Below are positions 43,425 to 52,248 of a stretch of 64,000 nt of DNA, one piece after another (positions within the stretch are counted from its first letter, which is position 1; each line of letters opens with the position of its first letter). The position numbers and the translations under genes were made by a program. Origin of the DNA: Candidatus Poribacteria bacterium (GTDB lineage: Bacteria > Poribacteria > WGA-4E > WGA-3G). The notes under the pieces are model-generated. The model did not search any database. It was not told where the DNA came from and saw only the letters and a list, made by a program, of their open reading frames with translations. The DNA lies in NCBI GenBank assembly GCA_022827185.1, contig JAJDTM010000010.1, positions 124,001 to 188,000 of the forward strand. Direction: 5' to 3'.

Positions 43425-46145
43425 CTAAAAACTATAACCAACTTTAGTATACCAGAACGCGCCGCCAAATCCATAAGGACTATACTCACCAAAGGGCCTG
43501 CCAACGATTTTGGCTGGAAATTCTTTAATATCAAAGGGCACGTCAGGTCCCTCTGCGGAAGTAATATTATCCGGTTCAACATTGAGAACATTATTCACAC
43601 CAATCGTGATGCCTAAGTTTTCAATGACTGCGTAACTCACTTCAAGGTCCACGAGAAACGCGCCATCATAGGTTTGCGCACCTACGGCATTCTCGTACCA
43701 AGGACCGTAATAATTGACCCGTCCCAATACGCCTAAACTATCACCGATGGCTTGTGTTAACGTCACATTACCGCGATGACGAGGGACACCTTCCTCCAAT
43801 AGCCGGACGCGTGTGTCATCAAGGATCTCAGAATTACGTTCGGTTACTGTAGTCCCCGTGTAGTTATAAGCGAGACTCAGCGCACCTTCGAGTATTGGTG
43901 CAGTGAGAATCACATCAATCCCTTGGGTGCTCGTCTCAAATTCATTGGTAAAGAACCGGAACTCTTGTAGGTTGCCTGCACTCGTAATACCTTCAGCCAC
44001 GAGCTGCTGAATTTGTGCCTCCGTGATATCTTTACCGCGCTGGAAGTCTTTTGTCGGAGCCAACCGATCCTCTACCTTGATATTGAAATAGTCAACAGTG
44101 ATACTCGCGATGGCGTGACTAATAACCGTTCCAACGGTGAAGTTCTTTGACTTTTCTGGTTCAAGTGCTTTGCCACCCACTAAACTTGCGGCAGCGTGCG
44201 TAGAAGGGATTGTCCCTTTATTGACCAATGTGTTGTTTTCACCGAATTCCGTTGTGACGTTAAAGGCATTTTGCTGTCCGGGTGTGGGTGCTCTGAAACC
44301 GGTGCTGTAACTGCCGCGCGCCCTTAAGTCAACAACGGGATCAATCGAAAGCAGTTCTTTGAGCGTATCAGCGATGCCGTAGTTTGTTGCGACTTTGTAG
44401 TTGATTGTGCTTCCAAAATCGTCAAAATACTCGCCACGGACCGCAGCACTAATCGTCCAAAAGTCTAAAGGTCTCAACTGGCTTTCCAAATAGCCCGCAA
44501 AGTTAGATCGGGTCCAACTCCCTTCGGCAATATCGCTGAAGCCGGGGAATCCGTTAGAACCTGAACTAAATCCTTGGCTTGCCAGCGGACCGATGTCCCA
44601 AGACTCAATCTGGCCCTGCACAATTTCAAAAGTCTCTGTTCGGTATTCCAAACCAGAAGCGAGGAACACTATATCGTGTAGCGGATAGGTTAAGTCAAAA
44701 TTAATATTCGTATCTGCTTGGATATAATCACCGGGGTCAAATTCGGTCGGTGTCTCTGGTCCGAGGGAGGCATTGACCGTATTTTTGATAAAGAAGTCGG
44801 AGGCGTGCCGTCCATAGGAGGCACTTAAATCCCATTCCAAATCCTCAACGATTGTCCCTTTCAATCCAACGAGGAGCGAGGCATCCAGTGTGTCGGCACC
44901 GAAGCGAGGCGTAAACCCACCCGGAAAAAGTTCTTGGAATGTGAATAGATTCGGGTCATTCTTGACGGCTTGCAACCGTTCAGGATCAGGAACATGGTTG
45001 GTTATTGGAATATCGTCGGCATCGTGAGGCGACGGTTCAGGAAATGTCTCCCCGGCTTCCACTGCTGCCGCATTTTGAGCTTCCCACTCCGTCCTTCGGG
45101 CTTCCCAAGCTGCCATTTCCGCTGTTAAACCTCGCAAATTCCCAACAAGCAAAGTCGCTCCTTCATCGTTACTGAAGACTGCGGGTCGAGTATTGGGATT
45201 TCGGAAGTAGAAACCGCCTTCAACTTCCTTCTGAGCGTAGTTCGCATGCCCGTAAAACTTAATGTCATCGGTGATGCTTGCACCGTAGTTCGCAAAAAGT
45301 TTGATGTCGTTCCTAATAATAGGATGTCCCCACGGTTGGGCGGGGTCAGCGACATCCGTGTTTCCAGCACCGATGAGAGCAGTAGCATCATCTCGCTGTA
45401 CAGAACGATCTGTCTCATTCATGCCGCCGTATTCTACACTGAGATTCGTCCAGAGGGCCTCATGTCCCAAACCGATATTACCCGCGAAAGAATATGTAAG
45501 CCCATCACCTGTTTGGAAAATACCGGGTTTGATTTCAAAAGAACCGCCTTTGTAACTGTCTTTGAGCTGCAGATTCATGACACCTGCAATCGCATCGGAA
45601 CCGTACTGTGCCGATGCGCCGTCTCGTAGCACCTCCACCTGTTTTAGAGCGATGGAAGGGATAGGAGAAAGGTCAGCACCCTGTGCGCCATCAGACAACC
45701 CATTGCCGAGCCAAGCAATCACGGAGGCACGGTGACGACGTTTGCCATTAACCAGCAGTAACGTGTGGTCTGGTGCCAATCCTCGTAGGTTTGCTGGGCG
45801 GACAACAGTAGCCGCATCAGCAATCGGTTGTGCGTTGACATTGTAAGATGGCACTAAGTTTCTCAACAGGTCTGGTAAATCCGTGTTCCCTTGTTTGACG
45901 AAATCTTCGCTCGGTAAAACATCAATAGGCACCGCAGATTCAAGAAGCGAACGTGGTTTCGCACGCGTTCCTACGATGACTATACCTTCAAGCGTTACAA
46001 TCTCTTCGCTACTTGATTCCGTTTCCGCTTCTGACCCTTCTTCACCACTTTCCTGTGCTATTGCCACTGGTGCTAAACCTATAAAAACGGCGATAACAAT
46101 ATGTCCCAGAAGCAGCAGCATCAGAAAATTAAGTGCGACTTTCAT
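43425..46145 (-). CDS. TonB-dependent outer-membrane receptor, tandem copy 2
   Basis: 906 residues. Signal peptide (cleavage near AIA-Q), an acidic linker, then a plug domain with VPIDVLPSEDFVKQG, LPDLLRNLVPSYNVN and VEVLRDGASAQYGSDAIAGVMN, and a C-terminal beta-barrel ending in KVGYSF with the terminal Phe needed for barrel assembly. A charged helical insert (EAWEARR...EAGE) followed by SPHDADDIP is shared with the paralogue upstream. Receptors of this type import iron chelates, vitamins or glycans using TonB energy; the ligand is not evident. AAGGAG precedes ATG 46145. Confidence 0.93.
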   Translation of the reverse strand: MKVALNFLMLLLLGHIVIAVFIGLAPVAIAQESGEEGSEAETESSSEEIVTLEGIVIVGTRAKPRSLLESAVPIDVLPSEDFVKQGNTDLPDLLRNLVPSYNVNAQPIADAATVVRPANLRGLAPDHTLLLVNGKRRHRASVIAWLGNGLSDGAQGADLSPIPSIALKQVEVLRDGASAQYGSDAIAGVMNLQLKDSYKGGSFEIKPGIFQTGDGLTYSFAGNIGLGHEALWTNLSVEYGGMNETDRSVQRDDATALIGAGNTDVADPAQPWGHPIIRNDIKLFANYGASITDDIKFYGHANYAQKEVEGGFYFRNPNTRPAVFSNDEGATLLVGNLRGLTAEMAAWEARRTEWEAQNAAAVEAGETFPEPSPHDADDIPITNHVPDPERLQAVKNDPNLFTFQELFPGGFTPRFGADTLDASLLVGLKGTIVEDLEWDLSASYGRHASDFFIKNTVNASLGPETPTEFDPGDYIQADTNINFDLTYPLHDIVFLASGLEYRTETFEIVQGQIESWDIGPLASQGFSSGSNGFPGFSDIAEGSWTRSNFAGYLESQLRPLDFWTISAAVRGEYFDDFGSTINYKVATNYGIADTLKELLSIDPVVDLRARGSYSTGFRAPTPGQQNAFNVTTEFGENNTLVNKGTIPSTHAAASLVGGKALEPEKSKNFTVGTVISHAIASITVDYFNIKVEDRLAPTKDFQRGKDITEAQIQQLVAEGITSAGNLQEFRFFTNEFETSTQGIDVILTAPILEGALSLAYNYTGTTVTERNSEILDDTRVRLLEEGVPRHRGNVTLTQAIGDSLGVLGRVNYYGPWYENAVGAQTYDGAFLVDLEVSYAVIENLGITIGVNNVLNVEPDNITSAEGPDVPFDIKEFPAKIVGRPFGEYSPYGFGGAFWYTKVGYSF

Positions 46146-46210
46146 AAGTGAAACTCCTTATTTTCACAATGATAGATATGACTGTTTAAAGGAGGGTTGA
46201 TGCAAATTGA

Positions 46211-46237
46211 GAAGGCACGGTTGAGAACCGTGCCTTC
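46211..46237 (-). terminator. Hairpin terminator-like palindrome between the TonB receptors
   Basis: A perfect 12-bp stem (GAAGGCACGGTT / AACCGTGCCTTC) with a 3-base loop lies 12 bp beyond the upstream receptor's stop. The T-run after it is short (AATTTG), so termination may be partial. Confidence 0.75.
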
Positions 46238-46248
46238 ATGAATAGGTG

Positions 46249-49029
46249 TTAGAAACTGTATCCGACTTTGGCGTACCAGTACGCGCCATCAAACCCAAAC
46301 GGACTGAACTGACCGTATTTGTTGCCGACAGAACCAGCACCATTCGGATTTTCATCGGGATAGGTATTCAGGATATTTCTTCCACCGAGCGTGAGTGCCA
46401 ATCCGCCGCCCACGGTGTAAGTGGTTTCCAGGTCGAAAATAACCCTTCCAGTGTATTCTCCAGTGCCTTCCACACTTGGATTCTGTAAGTAATCTTCAGA
46501 ATCGAACCAACCGCTGAAATAGCTGGCGCGCCCGAGCACTCCCCAGTCATCCGTTATGGAGTAAACGCCGGTCAGGCTGGCGCGGTGTTTGGGTAAATTC
46601 TCTTGCAGTTCTCTTCTTCGATGCGCGTCCAGTGTGGCACCATCCCAACCTGCATAATCAGGATCGTCAAATTCATCAGTTAATTCGACGAGTTCTCCGC
46701 CGACTACGATATGGGTAACCTTAGTTGACGTGAAGTTATACACGGCGATGAGGTTTCCGTTCGGTATAGGTATCGTAACGACGGTATCAATACCTTGGGT
46801 GCTGGTATTGAAGTCATTGATAAAGAACTGGAATGTTTCCAGATTCGCTGCACTGGTTACACCTTCAGCGATGAGCTGCGCCTTCTGCACGTCAGTCAAT
46901 GTAAAGTGTTGTGACACCGATAACCGCTCTTTCAGCCGAATATCAAAAAAGTCCATCGTGAGATTTACGCCCAAAATATCGACGGTAAATCCACCTGTGA
47001 AGTTATTTGATTTTTCTGGGTTAAGCGAATTATCTTCCTTGCCTGTCACAACACCGACAGCGGGGTTGGTGGAAGGAATTGTGCCTTTATTAACGAGATC
47101 ACCCTTCTCAAAATCGTATTCAGTGGTAATGTTGAACGTATTTTGCTGTCCGGGTGTCGGTGCGCGGAACCCGCTACTATAACTTCCCCGCAACCGCATC
47201 GTTTCCGTAACCTTGTAGTTTACAGCGGCTTTGTAGTTCAGGGTGCCACCGAAGATCTCAAATTGTTCACCGCGGACAGCCAGCGCGATCAGGAGCGGAT
47301 CAATCGGTCTGATTTCAGTTTCCAGATATGCCGCAACGTTGTAACGGTGCCATTTGCCTGCCGCAACCGGGCTAAACCCCGAAAATCCGTTGGAGGCAGC
47401 CGTGAAGCCTTGCGCTGCAAGAGGTCCGATCTGATGCGACTCGCGTTCGCCCTCTATGATTTCAAATCCTTCGTCCCGATATTCCAAACCAGAAGCGAGG
47501 AACACCATGTCGCTGAGCGGATAGGTTACATCAAAGTTGAGGTTATAATCCGTCTGGATATAGTCGCCCGGATCAAAATACGTTGGTGTATCGGGGCCGA
47601 GCGAAGCATTGACAGTGTTAAAGATAAAGAAATCAGCATGGTTGCGTCCAAAAGAGCCACTCAAATCCCACGTTAAGGGTTTGCCTAACGCTTCTTCCAG
47701 AGCGGTGCCTTTAACGCCAACGACGACGGAACTATCCCACATGAATGCACCGAATCTGGGTGTGAATCCGCCTGGGAACATCTCTTGGAAATTGAATAGA
47801 TTCGGGTCATTCTTGACGGCTTGCAACCGTTCGGGATCAGGAACGTGGTTGACTATCGGGATATCGTCAGCATCGTGAGGTGACGGTTCGAGAAACGTCG
47901 CCCCGGCTTCCACTGCTGCCGCATTTTCGGCTTCCCACGCCGCCTTTCGGGCTTCCCAGGCTGCCATCTCCGCTGACAAACCCCGCAAATCCCCAACGAG
48001 CAACGTATCATCCCTCCCGCTTGGGCTAAACACGCCATTGCGAGTGTTTGGATTTCGGAAATAGAACCCGCCTTCAACGCGCTTTCGGGCGTAGTTGGCG
48101 TGTCCATAGAAATTGATGGTATCTGTGAGGGTAGCACCGTAGTTGGCAAACAATTTGACATCATTCTCTATAATCGGCTGTCCCCAAATTTGCGCGGGGT
48201 CTTTCACACTGAAATTGCCTGCGTTAATCAAGTTTATGGCATCCGTACGTTGGATAGATCGGATGGTCGGATCTGCGCCACCGTATTCAAAACTGAGACT
48301 ACTCCACGCGTCTGGATTCCCTAAACCGATATTGCCGGCGAGCGCAAATTGGCGACCATCGCCGAATTGATAGATACCGGGTTTAAATTCAAACGAACCG
48401 CCTTCATAGTTGTCTTTCAATCGAAAATTCATCACACCCGCAATAGCATCGGAACCGTATTGTGCGGACGCGCCATCACGGAGGACCTCTACCTGTTGCA
48501 AGGCAATTGCCGGAATAGGTGCCAGGTCAGGTCCCTGTGAGCCATCAGACAGACCATTTCCGAGCCAGTGAATCACTGCGGCACGGTGTCGCCGCTTGTT
48601 ATTGACCAGCACGAGTGTATGGTCTGGGGCAAGTCCCCGTAAATTCGCCGGACGTACGACTGTTGACGCATCGCTAATCGGCTGTGTATTGACGTTATAA
48701 GATGGCACCAAAGTTCTCAGCAGATCCGGTAAGTCCGCGCCACCCTGCTTCTCAAAGGCTTCATTTGACACAATATCGATCGGTACTGCTGAATCTAAGA
48801 CAGAACGTGGTTGCGCACGCGTCCCAACCACAACAAGACTCTCAAGCCTGACAGGCGCGTCCCCTTCAGACGCTTCTTCAGTTGCTTCTGCCTCACTCGT
48901 AGTTTCTTCTGCTTCCTCTGCCGGTTCGGCGTGTTGGTCCGCCATAACTGTCGTAAACGTGCACAGCAAAATGCCTATAACAATACCAAGCACGAAGAGG
49001 ATCGGTTTAATATCGTTTTTGTATGTCAT
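46249..49029 (-). CDS. TonB-dependent outer-membrane receptor, tandem copy 1
   Basis: 926 residues from ATG 49029 (MTYKNDIKPILF) with AAGGA upstream; the frame to 49083 is dropped because it would place charged residues ahead of the signal peptide. An acidic stretch after the signal (AEPAEEAEETTSEAEATEEAS) may be disordered. The plug has VPIDIVSNEAFEKQG and VEVLRDGASAQYGSDAIAGVMNFRL; the barrel ends in KVGYSF. It is similar along its length to copy 2. The structured region at 49171-49510 is upstream on the same strand. Confidence 0.93.
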   Translation of the reverse strand: MTYKNDIKPILFVLGIVIGILLCTFTTVMADQHAEPAEEAEETTSEAEATEEASEGDAPVRLESLVVVGTRAQPRSVLDSAVPIDIVSNEAFEKQGGADLPDLLRTLVPSYNVNTQPISDASTVVRPANLRGLAPDHTLVLVNNKRRHRAAVIHWLGNGLSDGSQGPDLAPIPAIALQQVEVLRDGASAQYGSDAIAGVMNFRLKDNYEGGSFEFKPGIYQFGDGRQFALAGNIGLGNPDAWSSLSFEYGGADPTIRSIQRTDAINLINAGNFSVKDPAQIWGQPIIENDVKLFANYGATLTDTINFYGHANYARKRVEGGFYFRNPNTRNGVFSPSGRDDTLLVGDLRGLSAEMAAWEARKAAWEAENAAAVEAGATFLEPSPHDADDIPIVNHVPDPERLQAVKNDPNLFNFQEMFPGGFTPRFGAFMWDSSVVVGVKGTALEEALGKPLTWDLSGSFGRNHADFFIFNTVNASLGPDTPTYFDPGDYIQTDYNLNFDVTYPLSDMVFLASGLEYRDEGFEIIEGERESHQIGPLAAQGFTAASNGFSGFSPVAAGKWHRYNVAAYLETEIRPIDPLLIALAVRGEQFEIFGGTLNYKAAVNYKVTETMRLRGSYSSGFRAPTPGQQNTFNITTEYDFEKGDLVNKGTIPSTNPAVGVVTGKEDNSLNPEKSNNFTGGFTVDILGVNLTMDFFDIRLKERLSVSQHFTLTDVQKAQLIAEGVTSAANLETFQFFINDFNTSTQGIDTVVTIPIPNGNLIAVYNFTSTKVTHIVVGGELVELTDEFDDPDYAGWDGATLDAHRRRELQENLPKHRASLTGVYSITDDWGVLGRASYFSGWFDSEDYLQNPSVEGTGEYTGRVIFDLETTYTVGGGLALTLGGRNILNTYPDENPNGAGSVGNKYGQFSPFGFDGAYWYAKVGYSF

Positions 49030-49170
49030 ACAATTTTCCTTATGATTTTGGCGTAAACGCCAAGTTCTCACTACTGATTTCACAACTGGTGATAAATTAA
49101 CACGGCTGTTTATGGAATGATATAGTTAGAAAACGTAGCGAATAATCTACGTCTGTTCCTAAAAACTCAT

Positions 49171-49510
49171 GCTTTTCTGTGTATATCTATGAAAAGCAAC
49201 AGATTTTTAGAGGGATCCTACCCCTGTTACGGACACCGTCGCGTCCTAAGCCTGTCCCTAACCCATGGTGAACTCTGCGACGTAGCAGGGGTTAGAGACG
49301 GAATGCACGCCACAAGGAACGCGTGACGTGGCCGAACCGTCAAAGTCAGCCCCGGAAGACTGACGCTTTATCACTTCCGAGTGTCCTCACAGGGTCAAGG
49401 TTCGTCTCACTCGTGTATGAACCTCTCACAGTAGACCCAACGTGGTTTTGTCAGGTGTGCTTGGTTGTTGCACAATACTACTGGATACGGTAGCCCGGAA
49501 TTGAACCGTA
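49171..49510 (-). ncRNA. Hairpin-rich region with possible pseudoknot, candidate structured RNA or mobile-element end
   Basis: About 340 bp without a gene, with many nested inverted repeats when read leftward. A GTCTCTAACCC/GGGTTAGGGAC stem (49299-49254) encloses CCCCTGCTACG (49291-49281), which can pair with CGTAACAGGGG (49231-49221) in 10 of 11 positions, a pseudoknot. Other stems include GTCAGTC/GGCTGAC, GCCAC/GTGGC, GGAC/GTCC, a TACGGT/ACCGTA hairpin at one end (49486-49510) and GCTTTTC/GAAAAGC at the other (49171-49197). It could be a relic of an IS200/IS605 element with its TnpB guide RNA, or a leader RNA of the TonB receptors. I cannot name the family. Confidence 0.4.
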
Positions 49511-49746
49511 CAAAATGCCTACATTTACCGTTTTTCATAGAAATGAGAAGGAAAACATCTGAAAAGAACTATTTAGGAACGCCTCTTTTACAAGTTAATA
49601 CTATAATTATACTGAATATAATGCCATTTTGCAAATTACGACGCAAAAATTGTAATATTACGGTGCCAAGGTTGTTGTATTCGGCGATTTGAGGCATCAA
49701 CATTTGCAGGCTAATTCGTGAGTCAGGCGAGAAACCTGATTTAGAC

Positions 49747-49775
49747 TTGACAACGAAAATATGTTGGTATATACT
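49747..49775 (+). promoter_or_regulatory. Promoter TTGACA-17-TATACT
   Basis: Plus-strand TTGACA (49747-49752) and TATACT (49770-49775), spacing 17, near consensus. It reads toward the 428 aa gene at 49974; the leader of about 190 nt contains a MITE-like element. The interval 49511-49746 shows nothing else I can support. Confidence 0.75.
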
Positions 49776-49869
49776 TAAATAATGTGCTAAACTAATGCCA
49801 TATCCAGCTTCGGATACGAAAGCGTTGTCTGAGGCATCTATCAAATAACTCGTTAGTCGCAAAAATACC

Positions 49870-49960
49870 AGGACTTACACATTTTTCTATGATAACGGTT
49901 GTCCTACGCACTGCAGGCGGGGTTTGAAACCCCGCCTGCAAACGGGGTTGCGTAAGTCCT
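49870..49960. mobile_element. MITE-like element, 91 bp, ending 13 bp before a start codon
   Basis: AGGACTTACACA at 49870-49881 pairs with TGCGTAAGTCCT at 49949-49960. The core is CTGCAGGCGGGGTTTGAAAC followed by CCCGCCTGCA, a perfect GC-rich hairpin. Confidence 0.75.
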
Positions 49961-49973
49961 AAAATACATTACC

Positions 49974-51260
49974 ATGGCAAAGAAAAAAGGGCGCCGCACC
50001 ACAAATGTGGCACGGAAGCGTGAGAAACGAAATCGCGACCGGAAATCCAGACAAAAGCAGATTGCACTCGAAAAGCAACGTAAACTGCTTCATGAAAAAT
50101 CGGAAGAAGAATATCTACATGCCTGTATCTCAGCGAGCCGGAAATTGCTCGACGAACCTGAGTTTGAGGGGATACTTTTCGACACCGAACTGATGCAGAA
50201 ACGGGTCATGGAAGTCCTTGACCACATTGAAGCAGAGAATGAAGATACACCTATAGACGAACCAGAGCGTTTGCTTGCACCTGAAGGCGATCCTATCCAT
50301 CTCACGGATATATATGTAGATGAAGCGCCCATCAATGCGGCGCGACCAACCGTCATGTCGGAAGCGGAAGAGGCATGCGATCATTTTCGTTTAGAGGTCC
50401 TTCCACATCTGGTCACACCGGACTTCATGGAACAATTAAAACGGGCACTCACCGCATGTGAAAGACGCCTCAAATTAATTGGCAACCGAGACCTCGCTGA
50501 GGTTGCTTTCGTTACCTCTTCACTTTTTGAAGCAGCACCACCGGAGATATTGGCGTTCCACCCGATGATTCAAACGATCGGTATCGAAAGCCTGCGGATG
50601 ATTGTGGAACAACTCGACGTAGTTGTTGACGGTCGAGAAGACGTTAAAGAAATTCTCTCCGATGTCTTAGCACAGGAAGATTCGGAAACATATCCATCTC
50701 AACCCATTGCTGCTTTTTCAAACGCTGACTTAGACGAAGCAGTCGAAAGAAATGAGGATGTTGAATCCGCTGCTATGGAATTGATTTCTTTTGAAGTAGA
50801 TGCGGAAGCCGTTGACCTTGAATCGGCTGTAGCCATTCCTGCAAAAACAGAAATAGAACCACCGGAACCCGTCCAACTCACGGAACCAGAGTTGGTTATT
50901 CCGCAAGAAACTGCGCCACCAGAGGTAGCATCCCCTCTACCGGCAGTGTCACCTGACGAACTTCCGGCTCGAGCACTCTATAAAAATTTCAACGGATTGG
51001 CTATAAAGGAGAGCTTCAAGGGGGCAACGGATGACGGGTCTTTACAAGACGGGCTTGCAAACTATACTTTGGTGAGCGAAAACGAAAGACAGATTGAATT
51101 TGTTGATGGAGAAAACGGACGTTACATTACGGTTACCGAAGACAGACTTCAGCTACATGCGCGTTCAGAGGCAGAACTTGCCACTGCAATGGCAGAAGTG
51201 GAATCCCATTGTACATCAGCAGTGATGTACCTTGCTAAAACGGTAGAGGAAAGGGGGTAA
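49974..51260 (+). CDS. Protein of unknown function with basic N-terminus (428 aa)
   Basis: I do not recognise the family. The N-terminal 45 residues are strongly basic (MAKKKGRRTTNVARKREKRN...), fitting nucleic-acid or ribosome binding. A helical middle (55-240) follows, then an acidic P/E/V-rich linker (250-340) and a compact C-terminal alpha/beta segment of about 90 residues. It has no signal peptide or membrane helix. A strong promoter lies about 200 bp upstream, but the MITE-like element ends 13 bp before ATG and no Shine-Dalgarno remains. It is followed after 4 bp by a gene for a 39 aa basic peptide. Confidence 0.75.
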   Translation: MAKKKGRRTTNVARKREKRNRDRKSRQKQIALEKQRKLLHEKSEEEYLHACISASRKLLDEPEFEGILFDTELMQKRVMEVLDHIEAENEDTPIDEPERLLAPEGDPIHLTDIYVDEAPINAARPTVMSEAEEACDHFRLEVLPHLVTPDFMEQLKRALTACERRLKLIGNRDLAEVAFVTSSLFEAAPPEILAFHPMIQTIGIESLRMIVEQLDVVVDGREDVKEILSDVLAQEDSETYPSQPIAAFSNADLDEAVERNEDVESAAMELISFEVDAEAVDLESAVAIPAKTEIEPPEPVQLTEPELVIPQETAPPEVASPLPAVSPDELPARALYKNFNGLAIKESFKGATDDGSLQDGLANYTLVSENERQIEFVDGENGRYITVTEDRLQLHARSEAELATAMAEVESHCTSAVMYLAKTVEERG

Positions 51261-51264
51261 AATT

Positions 51265-51384
51265 ATGCCAAGAAGTAAAAGCGGACAGGTCCGGCGACGG
51301 ACACAAATCCGTCAACGCCAGTTACGGCGACTAAAAAGAAAGAAAGCAGCATTGAAAGAAATCTTGCAAAATCGAGAAGCTTAA
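51265..51384 (+). CDS. Small highly basic protein, 39 aa
   Basis: ATG 51265 is preceded by GGGGG 7 bases upstream, and the frame runs 39 codons to TAA. About 40 percent of residues are R or K (MPRSKSGQVRRRTQIRQRQL...), ending in a short KEILQNREA helix. Such peptides are usually RNA- or ribosome-associated. It begins 4 bp after the 428 aa gene and precedes a hairpin, forming a two-gene operon. Confidence 0.6.
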   Translation: MPRSKSGQVRRRTQIRQRQLRRLKRKKAALKEILQNREA

Positions 51385-51394
51385 ACATCCCCCA

Positions 51395-51424
51395 CTGCAG
51401 GCGGGGTTTCAAACTCCGCCTGCA
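51395..51424 (+). terminator. GC-rich hairpin terminator, MITE-core type
   Basis: TGCAGGCGGGGTTTCAAACTCCGCCTGCA forms a 10-bp stem with one mismatch, followed by TTTTG. It closes the operon of the 428 aa and 39 aa proteins. It has the same core as the MITE-like elements but lacks their ends. Confidence 0.65.
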
Positions 51425-51471
51425 TTTTGAGTTGCGGCGGGTTGCCGTGCACGCCTGCGTCGCTATTAATA

Positions 51472-52248
51472 TTATTTTTTCCCCACCTTTTCAAAATGCA
51501 CAAATTCTGTGGTATCTAACCGCACAGCGTCCACACTGCTCTCCTCAACATACCCCATTCTGAGCAACGTAATTATCTCATGAGCAGTAGGCGCGTTAAG
51601 GTGTTGGCGGATCAGTTCACGATCTGCTGCACGCTCCAGCGGTGCACTGACAAACTGCACACCGATTTTTAGGGCGGTCGCAGCGAGGAGTACATTTTGG
51701 ATCAACATCCCCATGCTCAACCACATCCACCGAGTCCCGCCTTCACCGGGTGGGTACCGCTTACAATTCATCGTCACCAGCATAAGCAGTGGTGCTTCTC
51801 GTACCTGTGTAGCAATCTCTTTGGCAGGTATTTTACCTGCGCCTAAATGCCCGAAAATTGTAAATGATTTCGCGTTTTTTAATAACCCTTGCAGTAGTTT
51901 TTCAGGGGCATCCTGGAGCGGTTTTGGTAGCGTGACGTGATCGGTCAGGAGAACACCATCACCGCGTTCCTGCCACTCCGCCTCCGTGAGACGCATCCAC
52001 TGACTGTTGTCATCAAGAAATTTTGGATCCTTGAATTGTTCAACGACAGCACGTTCTGTTATATCGGCGAGAGCTGCTTTGCCTTCTGATTCCTGAATAA
52101 GCACGAGTTCCCAAGGTTGGACATTGAAGGGTGAGGGTGCCCATCGCGCAGTCTCGATGAGTTTCTCAAGGTCATCAGGTGCTATCGGGCGTTTTTGGAA
52201 CGCGCCGCGATGGCTTCGGCGCTGCGTCATTGCGTCAAAAACGTTCAT
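51472..52248 (-). CDS. Nitroreductase family FMN-dependent oxidoreductase
   Basis: 258 residues. The N-terminal QRRSHRGAFQKRPI and ARWAPSPFNVQPWELVL segments bind FMN phosphate in this family; a mid region (MLIQNVLLAATALKIGVQFVS) forms the dimer helix. The insert around residues 65-110 is longer than in typical NfsB. It may act on nitro compounds, quinones or flavin substrates. The start codon overlaps the stop of the upstream kinase (ATGA), so the two are translationally coupled. Confidence 0.88.
   Translation of the reverse strand: MNVFDAMTQRRSHRGAFQKRPIAPDDLEKLIETARWAPSPFNVQPWELVLIQESEGKAALADITERAVVEQFKDPKFLDDNSQWMRLTEAEWQERGDGVLLTDHVTLPKPLQDAPEKLLQGLLKNAKSFTIFGHLGAGKIPAKEIATQVREAPLLMLVTMNCKRYPPGEGGTRWMWLSMGMLIQNVLLAATALKIGVQFVSAPLERAADRELIRQHLNAPTAHEIITLLRMGYVEESSVDAVRLDTTEFVHFEKVGKK

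Noticed and set aside
49201..49440. Cobalamin riboswitch upstream of the TonB receptors
   Set aside because: The location fits, but I could not find the conserved B12-box and core elements; left as an unnamed structured region.
49569..49862. Minus-strand frame of 97 codons
   Set aside because: It lies opposite a strong promoter, has no ribosome binding site and resembles no family.
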